Part shown: positions 55,840-64,000 of the stretch, in pieces
How positions within the stretch are numbered: the stretch's first letter is position 1
Layout: each line of letters opens with the position of its first letter
DNA from: Peromyscus leucopus
Lineage: Eukaryota; Chordata; Mammalia; Rodentia; Cricetidae
DNA: 64,000 bases
Assembly: GCF_004664715.2 (NCBI RefSeq)
Contig: NC_051063.1
Span: 70,480,518 to 70,544,517 of the forward strand
Reading direction: 5' to 3'
The notes under the pieces: model-generated
Told to the model about the DNA's origin: nothing
The model's input: the letters and a program-made list of their open reading frames with translations, nothing else
Databases searched by the model: none
Made by a program: the position numbers and the translations under genes

Positions 55840-56590
55840 GTCAAAGAGGATGTCTTAAAACGGCCTGAGACAAAGGCATTTGTAAATAAGGACAACTGAG
55901 CCATCAGCAGATTTCTCATCGGTAACAGTGGAGTGGAAACTGGGGAGAGAGGGGCAGTAACCATCCCCCTCGAATCTGCTGAAATGACTTCACAGAGCTA
56001 AGAACGCAACACCCATGCTGATACAATGACGGGAGAACTTACCACTGCAGCCTCCCACAGGCTACCCAGGCAAGACTGAGCTGGCACAGAAGAGCTCAGC
56101 GAGAAGGACATTGAATGCAAGGGTAGGATGTCAGAGGCAACAGCAAGCAAAACAGTTGCACCAAGTCAATCTACTCAAAATAACCGTTGTAACAGGAGTG
56201 ACTGTGTTTGGGTGTTCGAAGACAAGACAGAGAAATAGACTGGAAACAGTTTAAGAGTTTGCCTTGCACTAAAAATAATAGGCGTACTGATTAACTTGGA
56301 TAAGTAAAATATGAGGCACCTGACAGTTTTCAGAATAAACATCTAAAGAACAGAAAAACAGAATGTATGCTTCCAAATAAGAGACTATGCATGGAAATCT
56401 TATTTCAACCCAGTACAGGGCAGAATTAAGGGTAAGGATTGGAAAAGAAAGAAGGTAAAGATAAAACAGAAAAGGAAAAAGATCAAAATAACACATGGAT
56501 CTCACTGTACTGTGTGTAAATAGGTTGAATAAACTTGTCAAGACCCGTACCCCCACATATAAAATGGAAAGAGAGCAAGAATGGGTAGAT
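55840..56590 (+). repeat. Possible ancient L1/HAL1 LINE segment
   Basis: A-rich on the + strand with atcagcagatttctcatcgg and ctggagaaagaacagaaat-like wording, reminiscent of old mammalian L1 ORF-end sequence. Diverged; the identification is weak. Confidence 0.3.
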
Positions 56591-56668
56591 AATGCTTAAT
56601 CAATTAATCAATCAATAAGTAAAGCTGCTGCAGTTGTACTGACATCAGACAAGCTAGTGAAGTGGAAA

Positions 56669-56707
56669 GAGAGGGAGGGAGGGAGGGAGGGAGGAAGGAA
56701 GGGAGGG
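56669..56707. repeat. (GGGA)n microsatellite
   Basis: About nine units, some GGAA. Confidence 0.95.
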
Positions 56708-56762
56708 ATATCAGTGACCGAGTGGTCATTATATAATGATAAAAGGAACATGTCGAATGGGT

Positions 56763-56929
56763 GGTGAGAGCCTATGGGATAGCTCAGTTGAGTAAAGGCC
56801 TTTGTGGCCAAGACTAATGACTTCATTTTGATCCATAGATGCCACATGGTAGGAGTTGAGAACTGATTCCCTTGGTCTGACCTCTGGCCTCTACATACAT
56901 GTGGTACATGCATGCATACATGCACATGC
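56763..56929 (+). repeat. Degraded tRNA SINE
   Basis: tatgggatagctcagttgag starts it and tctgacctctggcctctaca ends it. Confidence 0.62.
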
Positions 56930-57015
56930 GCACACACACACCACACATACACGCACACACACACACACCACACGTGCACCCATACATCATACACATATCA
57001 CATGTGCACAAACAC
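56930..57015. repeat. CA/CAC-rich tract
   Basis: Diverged acacac and ccacac sequence at the SINE tail. Confidence 0.88.
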
Positions 57016-57583
57016 ACAAATATTAAAAAGCAAAAGGCTGTTGAGAAAATGTGCAACTGCTCATTTTCAAACAGGGCATTCTCAAAATATATAAAATTCT
57101 TTTTAAAAGACTATAACTTTTAAACCTGCAGATTTGCCTACAGTTAATGCTTAGGCCCAACTCCTAATCACAGGGTTTCTTAAAAATCTAAAAATATCTA
57201 TTCAAAATATCCCAAACACTTCTTTTTGCTTCTTAGTTTGGTCATTTAAAAACAACCCGGCAAACCAACATAACCTTGAACTTCACAGTTTCTCCAAAAT
57301 GAAGTTGGCAGGACTCAATTCATCAAGCAAGACACCCAACATCTCTTTGATCACACACAGCCCGGGGGATTTGGAAAATGAGCAGACACTAAGGAAAACA
57401 CACAAAAAATATTGAGAAAGGGGATCAGTTTAACCAAAATCTGTCCATTTGAAATAATAATAATAAAATATTAACAAAATGAATGAGAGAAAACATTGAA
57501 GATATACCTTTTATACAGAGACAATTTCAATCACAGTAAAGCTGTGAATAATACTGACCATGATCTTTAAAATGCAGATTCTT
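57016..57583. other. Unique AT-rich sequence
   Basis: Nothing recognised. Possibly a continuation of an old LINE. Confidence 0.4.
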
Positions 57584-57800
57584 GGGAGCTGGAGAGGTGG
57601 CTCGGTGGCTAAGACTGGTTGTTGCTCTTGCAGAGGAACCAGGTTCTATTCCTGTTACCCATACAATGCCTAACAACCATCTGTAATTCCAGTTCCAGGG
57701 GGCTCTGATGCCCCCTTCTGGCCTCTGCAGGCATTGCATGCATGGTGTGCACAGACCCACCTACAAGCAAAACACCCCCACACAAAAAAATTTAAAAGAA
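57584..57800 (+). repeat. B3-type tRNA SINE
   Basis: gggagctggagaggtggctc, tgcagaggaaccaggttcta, aattccagttccagggggct and an A-rich tail. Confidence 0.9.
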
Positions 57801-57883
57801 TGAAAAATGCAAATTATTAGCATTTGTTAAGGGAAAAGAAGATTTTAAATATATGCAGAAATCAAATCAAGAATGGTACTATT

Positions 57884-58022
57884 ATGGCTGGCCATAGTGG
57901 TACATGTCAGTAATCCCACCATTTAAAAGGTGGTAGCAGGAGGAGAGGGTTCTAGACCAGCCTAGACCACATAGAATCCAGCCTGGGTATATGAGACCCT
58001 GTCTCAAAACAACCAAAACAAA
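57884..58022 (+). repeat. B1 SINE (diverged)
   Basis: ggctggccatagtggtacat, gtcagtaatcccaccattta and gagaccctgtctcaaaacaa. Confidence 0.8.
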
Positions 58023-60074
58023 ATTATAGTGTTTTTAAAGTCTAGCCACAAAAGTAGCATCAGGCACAAATGATTTTGACAAGTAAATTCTGCCGTTCCT
58101 ATAAGGGATAAATGGTCCTGAGAATATTTGACAATGTGGACAAGAAGAAGTGTTACCAAAATATATAAAAAAAGGCACTTGTGAAGTGGGTCTCATAGGC
58201 TAGTGTTGATTAGGAACACTGTTGTAAATATCCTAATTAAGTTATCTCTAAATCCTACCTAGCACACAGTTTTCAAGCTCCTTTTGAGGAATGCAAGAAT
58301 AGCTCAATATTTATAGCTCTAACAGTATAGTTTATTACCTTCATAGCTTCAGATTAAGAGTACTATATTTCTCTCCTCCTGTAATCTCCACTCTTTCTAT
58401 TAATAAGGTTGTAATGGCTTGAATGGATGGGAATGTTTCTGATAGTCCTCGCTGCTCCAATAGAACCTCCCATGGCCTCTTGTGTATATCAGTTTTCAAG
58501 AAATGACTCATCCGATCAACACAGTGTCTCCATCCACAAGTCATTAATCCGCCCATTCATTGACTTGGGGTTGAATACTATTGAATAAAATACATTCATC
58601 AACACATATGCACTACTATAGTTTAACCAGTAGAATTAGATTAAAGCATGCTAGCAAGTTTTGTTTACCAGCTTTACCTCCACAAATTAGACTAAAAAGT
58701 TGGGGCATTTAAAAATAAAAAACATATACAAATGTTGTGGATTTGGGCATTGAAAGTTTGGGAGTCACAGAAGATGCTCATTATGGTCCAGGTCTATGCC
58801 TTCCAAAGGGACTCGAAGACCAAGTGAGAAATACTGGCAGATAGAAAACAAGAGCTGTTCAGGGCAGGGGTTGCAGTTGATGGAGGTTTTCTTGGTAGAA
58901 ACCAGCATGTAATGGCAAAAAGGACAGATAATGGAGGAGCCAGAGGATATCTGGTTAGGAGTATTTTGGCCAATGGGGCTTTCCGTTCCACTTGGTCACA
59001 GACAGACAATGGGGTCCTCCCTGCTACCACTAAGAGCAGTTACTGGTGAGAAAGAAGAGGCAGAGAGAGCAACAAGCCTCAAGTTTGTCTACGTTGGATC
59101 TGAATGGGGCAGGAGGCTCAGGAGTCAGTAGATAGTTGAACATAGTTTTGTACAACAGGAAAAAGATCAGAGGCATGACCTGAGGGCTAGCCTCATATAA
59201 AAGCCTGGTGCTTGAGTTTGCAGTGAGCTGGCTAAGTCTACCATCTATATGTCAGTCCGTATGTCCATCTTATTTAAAATACGTTTCAGACATACCCCCT
59301 GAGCTATTTCCGCAATATAAACTGTGATCCCAAAAGAGAAATGGCAAAGAAGGAGCCTAAAAGGCTGTGCCTCCAACCTCACAATGATAAAGGATGCTCT
59401 TCTAATGTACTGTCCTAGAATATGTAGGATGTGTATCCAGTTATAGCTTTATGCTCTGTTTCCATCTCCTTTATTAATCCCCCACACAGAGAGACACACA
59501 CACTAGGAAGGAGGAATAGGTAAGAGTGAGAAAAACGTACAAATTTGGGACCATGTTCTAAAGGGTCCAACAGCTGCCAGTTCCTGTTTGGACTTGGATC
59601 ACAAAGATAAAGGCCCCAAATCCAGACCTCGTAGAAAATAGTTCAGATGGAAAGTTCCAGAACTTTAATAGTCATTACCTCCATGGGCTCTGTGCTTCTT
59701 TGCATTTTTGTTGGTGTGTTTGCTCCTTTCCTTCTCACTTTCCCAGGTGATGGGGTAGAAAGGTCCTTCCCCAGGATGAGTCCAAAGACTGGAAAGGGAT
59801 GGGTGTGTAGAAATTCCTAGACGCTTCACTTCTGCCCAGACCAGTGCCCCTCCATAATAGACCGCCTCTTTCAAAAGCTGGTGCCGCTGTCAGTTTAATC
59901 TTCAGCTGACTGGATGAATCTCCCTTTAGCAGGTGAAGCAACTAAAAGCGGGTGACCCCTTTCTCTCAGGCCTCTAGAAACAACAGCGCTTTCATTTTCC
60001 TAACTAGGAAAGAAGGCTATCTCCCTTCTCGCCCGTGGGTCGCCTCCCCAGGTTCCATTATGCACTCGTTAAAT
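58023..60074. other. Unique intronic sequence, 2 kb
   Basis: The longest stretch with no repeat I can name. Frames are short. The piece 59810-60060 retains several CpGs. No exon supported. Confidence 0.45.
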
Positions 60075-60445
60075 CTCTCAATACCATGACCAAACGCCTG
60101 ACAAGAGACCAAGAAATATTGGCTTGGCTCATGGTTTGCAGTTACAGTCCACCATGGCCCAAAGCCAACAGCACTGGGAATGTGATGGGAGCCTGTGACT
60201 AAAACCCTTCACCTCTGTACACCTTTGCAGAACAGGAAGCAGAGGGAGAGATCCTGCAGAAATGTCCCTGCCCCACCCCCACCTCCACTTCCACCCCCGC
60301 CCCACCATAGCCTCTAAGACCCACCCCCTAGTCACTTCCTCCAACTGGGCTCCACCTCCTAAAGGTTCCACAGCCCTCTGTGGGGGTGATGAGGGTGGCG
60401 GGGGTGCAGGGGAAGCATCACCAGCTTGGGTACCAAATGTTCAAA
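60075..60445 (-). repeat. Dispersed rodent repeat A, copy 8 (diverged)
   Basis: caataccatgaccaaacgcc, ttggcttggctcatggtttg, cagtccaccatggcccaaag and tcctccaactgggctccacc follow family A in inverse order. Confidence 0.6.
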
Positions 60446-61094
60446 CGTGTGTGGGGAGAGTTCCATTCAAGTGGTAGTGCTCTGATCATGCCTGCCAAAG
60501 CATGCTATGGCCACGCTATGGCAAAGACACAAAGCCAAAGAGTTGGTTCCCTGCATAGAGCCCTAGCCTGGCCGCTGGGCCTTATATGGTCATTGGTGAG
60601 GAGTCAGATGCAGCCTGAGGAGTTTGACTCTTGTTGACTCAGATGGGAAAACAAAGGGAAATTCGCTGACTTGTCTCCTTGCCCCTTATAATCAGCCCCC
60701 AGTGGGTCAGCTTGGATTGAAACTTGTATGCGGAGTGAGAACCACTTGGCTGGTGTGCTTATGTTGTTTTTAATATAACAACAATTAGGGTAAGCTGCTT
60801 GACTCGGAGCAGTGGCTGAGTTTAACTCTGGAATCAATCTCCTATGTCTCCTCTCCACGATGAAGTATTTGACTTTGTTCTTTGCTGGCTACATCTAAGG
60901 AAGAATTATCTTTTATACTGTCACTTCTAATAAGGCCTGTGGGTGACCATAGGCATGCCATGTGGGCTATTCACATTCCCTCGGAAGCCCTGGGGAGACT
61001 CGAGTAGCTGGCCAAGGCTCCCAGTGCCTGCAGTGTTCGGTAGAAATGCATCTGTCTGTTGCACACATGTTGACCGGCCAACTGCTGGAGCCCC
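60446..61094. other. Unique intronic sequence
   Basis: Nothing recognised. Confidence 0.5.
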
Positions 61095-61430
61095 ACACTA
61101 TGCCCACCACTGAGAATACAGCAGGGATTAAATACAGGTGAGGAGACCCACAGGAAAGAAAGATGGAGACAGGCATGGGTCCAACCATATTTGTACAGAG
61201 TGCACTGAAGGAAAAGCCAAGAGGGCTTGATCTGGTCTGAGGGCTCAGGGAAAGCTGCATGGAGGAGGAAAGAGCATGTGGACCAAAGTTTGACGCTGGA
61301 GGAGGCATATACCCAGGGCACTGTCACAGAGTTTACCCAGAGATGGGACATGTGCAAAAGGTGACGAAGGTCAGAGTGACTTGAAGACCAAAGTTACGAT
61401 AGAAGAATGTTGGGAGCCATTGAAATGTCC
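61095..61430 (-). repeat. Probable L2 LINE remnant
   Basis: agaatacagcagggattaaa, ggctcagggaaagctgcatg and ttgggagccattgaaatgtc resemble inverted L2-type sequence. Confidence 0.5.
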
Positions 61431-62688
61431 CTTTGAGGGTGTCATGGGCATGTTGAGGGCTCTGAGGGCATGAGAGGAGCTATGGCTGGACAAGGCAAGT
61501 GGTCCTTCTGGATGAGCTGCAAGTCAGATAGACAGTTTCTGCTCTAAAGGCCAAGCATATAGAGATGGAGAGAAGGCAGGACATCCAAACATTCATATGA
61601 GGTCTACTCAAAAAAGATCCATGTGTCAACTGTGTTCTCAATGGGGGAAAAACTGTAGAAGTCTTTACTGAGAAACATTGGGTAGGGCCAGCCAATGTTA
61701 GCTTAGGATGGACCATCAAGGAAGTGATGAAATGCAATATCTCGATCAAAAGCAGTGTTTGGGAGGCACCCTATCCATTTCCATGGCAACTGCTTCCTGT
61801 GAGACATGAGTGGAGTCCTCAACATTTGGTTTGGATTAGTATATTGGGCCAATGGGACATGGGGGAATCATCCACAATCCACTGTAGCTAGAGGGCATCT
61901 GAGAAGCTAGGATGATGCTGCAGGAGAAAAGAAAGTCAGAGAATGTCTGCAGGTCCTACATGCACCAGAGTGAACAAACACATCATCCCATTATAGAGAC
62001 AATCAGGTGTACATCATCTTCCACACCCTGTACTCCATACATGGCTATCTTCCAACAATTCCAGTTGCCCTTATCTCTGGCAGCTATCTGTTCTCTCCCC
62101 AGTGGCAGTCTTTAGAACTAACCTATCCCCCAGTTTTGTCAACAAAGTGCAACCCCAGAAATGAAGAATGCAGAGTGAGGCGGCAGAAGCATCTCTAGAG
62201 GAGCCCCGAGTATGTGGCTGTGAGGCCCATCCTAGCCTAGCTCCAGGAGGTCTCAGCATGCTGCTGATGTTGCAGAATGGAAGAGGACACAGCCCTTTCC
62301 TGAGGAAATATACAGGCTGACCACAAGTGACAAAATATGCCTAGGACAAGGGCATTGTATGCTTACCAATGGAGCTGCCAAGGCCATGTACAGGCTGTGG
62401 TGGCCTTCCTACTCTTGAAGGTATCAGCATTAGTGGGAACTCCTGGAGATGGGCCTTCAGGCACAGTAGCTGTAGGTCTTAGGAGAGCAGCTGTGGTGTC
62501 ACTGTGCCTGGGTCCAAATCCCAGCTTGGCTGGAGTGCTTCACCAAACATGCAGTGTGCAGGTAAAGTGCAGACATCAAGTCTACACATAGTCAGGCCTT
62601 TTGGAAAATCTTTCAGCCACTATGGTGAGAGTCCCTTATGACAGTCCTTTGCCATGCTGTGCCCTGGGCCCCTTCTGAAATTCTTCCT
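61431..62688. other. Unique intronic sequence
   Basis: 1.26 kb without a supported gene or named repeat. Confidence 0.45.
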
Positions 62689-62699
62689 AGATCTTGTGG

Positions 62700-63066
62700 T
62701 GGTTTGAAAGAAAATGGTCCCCAAAGGGAGTGGCCCTAATGGGAGTTGTGGCCTTGTTAGAGGGGGTGTGGCCTTGTTAGAGGGGGAGTGGCCTTCTTGG
62801 AGCAGGTGTGCCACTGTGGAGGCAGACTTTGAGGTCTCATAGATGCTCAAGCCATGCCCAGTGAGTCAGACCACTCCCTGTTGCTGTTGATCAAGATGTA
62901 GGACTCTCAGAGCCAGCACCATGTCTGCCTGCACACCACCATTCTTCCCACCACAATAATAGACTAAATCTCTGCAACTATAAGCCACCCTATTTAAATG
63001 TTTTCCTTTAGAAGAGTTGCCATGGTCATGGTGTCTCTTCACAGCAATAGAAACCCTAACTAAGAC
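62700..63066 (+). repeat. Dispersed rodent repeat A, copy 9, with 11-bp flanking duplication
   Basis: 367-bp copy from tggtttgaaagaaaatggtc to gaaaccctaactaagac. It is bracketed by a perfect agatcttgtgg (62689-62699 and 63067-63077). Inside are aatgggagttgtggccttgt, a nearby imperfect duplicate (gggggtgtggccttgttaga), and ttgccatggtcatggtgtct. No poly(A) at either end. Confidence 0.85.
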
Positions 63067-63077
63067 AGATCTTGTGG

Positions 63078-63515
63078 ATAGATGCGAGAGTGGGCTGCAG
63101 CTGGAGTAGGTACATGAGTGCTTCCATAACTCTTGAGGCTTGTGAGTGTCCATCAAAAGCTGCTGTCCCTGAAGGTCTTCTAACCCTGCCTGCTCCCATA
63201 CCCCATTCCCTCCCGGTATCTGAACAAAACCCCTCACCACTTCTAAGAAGATATGGAGCTGGACCTTAGAAAGGAATGAGAGTGTGTAAGTCAAGGGTGC
63301 TCCCTTCTCTCTAGCGGGTCAGTTTCTCTCACCTGCCTCTGTTGACTTATCCCATAAAAACACACTGAGCATGGGAATACCATTGATGGGAAAAAGCGTA
63401 CAGCATAGTTGACTTAAGCACATGCTTATTTTGGTATTCATGAAAATGACTTACATCTTATAGAATACTTCCCCATGCTACATTTCTTGGACCTCTAAAA
63501 CCCTAAGCAAATAAG
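63078..63515. other. Unique intronic sequence
   Basis: Nothing recognised. Confidence 0.5.
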
Positions 63516-63585
63516 AGCCGTCCCATTTTATGAATTAAACACTGAGACTTGCGAGTCTGAACCCAAGACTCACAGCCCAGGTTGA
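63516..63585 (+). repeat. Possible MIR fragment
   Basis: cgtcccattttatgaattaa then gagtctgaacccaagactca resembles part of MIR. Weak. Confidence 0.35.
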
Positions 63586-64000
63586 TCTCCGTGGCATCAC
63601 AAGCAGACCCACGGTTTCTGGGCTTGACTTAGTGGGAGGTCGCAAAGAGCACGTGTGTGATTCCCTAGTCCTCTTGCATAGATTCCAGCACAGCCAAGTA
63701 ACTGCAGGGACCCATGAGGTTAGGTCTGCGCAGTGGGTCACCAAGCATGGTATACTTGTTAGAGCCAGGGAGCAGCAATAGCCCTGGGAGGATGGGTGTG
63801 CCCACTGTCTTCTCAACAGTCCCATCCTGTGCCCACACACTCGGGGCTAAGCATGGGGCAGACAGCTCTGCCAACACACAGGCTGCAAAGCCATCATTCC
63901 CTTTGCTGGAGGCATGTGCTCCTGTAGGAGTTTGATGTTCTGTATGAGAGACTAAAAGCCTGACCTGGTGACATGTGGACTGGCGTGAATACATGCACAC
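63586..64000. other. Unique intronic sequence
   Basis: Nothing recognised up to the window end. Confidence 0.5.

Larger units (their letters stand above)
53408..64000 (+). other. Adam12: Adam12 downstream intron (partial)
   Basis: The intron opens with gtaattcccg. Read on in frame, the first two intron codons would be Val-Ile, which by memory are also the first residues of the next exon (VIL...). The frame then diverges, so the splice junction is the better reading. The next exon is not in the remaining 10.6 kb. Confidence 0.8.

Noticed and set aside
53960..64000. Search for the next Adam12 exon
   Set aside because: I looked for the codons of the expected V-I-L-G-H-C-Y-Y segment and the following Ser/Leu-rich segment and found none with splice sites.
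1..64000. CRISPR arrays, bacterial operons, tRNA/rRNA genes
   Set aside because: All tandem repeats are simple microsatellites or SINE-related. tRNA-like sequences are SINE promoters, not tRNA genes.

Overview
This window is mammalian, rodent and very probably cricetid genomic DNA (deer-mouse, vole or hamster type). It is packed with rodent SINEs: B1, B2/B3-type tRNA SINEs, and dimeric tRNA+B1 SINEs of the B4/RSINE1 type. It also carries rodent L1 3' UTR fragments, long (CA)n and other microsatellites, and older MIR, L2 and hAT remnants. The B1 at 39187-39356 has the cricetid-style right half. A nearly intact 2.85-kb LTR element at 50163-53008 matches the size and layout of the mys family of cricetid rodents. 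There are no bacterial genes, operons, CRISPR arrays or rRNA/tRNA genes. Most short open frames are chance frames or lie in repeats.

The only coding feature I can support is a 79-bp internal exon at 53329-53407 on the + strand. It has a good 3' splice site and a usable 5' splice site. It encodes part of the prodomain of the metalloprotease-disintegrin ADAM12 and ends in an N-Y-T glycosylation sequon. The rest of the window is therefore read as intron: at least 53.3 kb of the upstream intron and at least 10.6 kb of the downstream intron. I did not find the neighbouring ADAM12 exons.

Layout. 1-16 kb: unique sequence with SINEs, an LTR at 3.7 kb, a pyrimidine-rich stretch with an L2 end (7.3-8.9 kb), a hAT remnant (10.2 kb), a mys-related LTR (10.8 kb) and an L1 3' UTR (12.2-12.8 kb). 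16-24 kb: an L1 3' end nested in an older dispersed repeat, a CpG-retaining 1-kb block of unknown nature (19-20 kb), and a SINE nested in a SINE. 24-44 kb: SINEs, MIRs, simple repeats, candidate conserved non-coding stretches, and an ERV 3' end with its LTR (43.2-43.9 kb). 44-50 kb: L2 remnants, two L1 3' UTR pieces in opposite orientation and relatively old unique DNA. 50.2-53.0 kb: the young LTR element, antisense to Adam12 and ending 320 bp before the exon. 53.3 kb: the exon. 53.4-64 kb: downstream intron with B1 copies, a 97-nt pure purine tract, L2 and MIR remnants, and a dispersed repeat with clean 11-bp flanking duplications (62.7-63.1 kb).

I found no new multi-gene system. The most noteworthy items are the very recent mys-like insertion beside a constitutive-looking Adam12 exon, the unexplained CpG-retaining block at 19-20 kb, and several repeat-free stretches that may be regulatory. 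Repeat family names come from recognising consensus motifs, not from a RepeatMasker run, so edges are approximate (usually within 10-30 bp).
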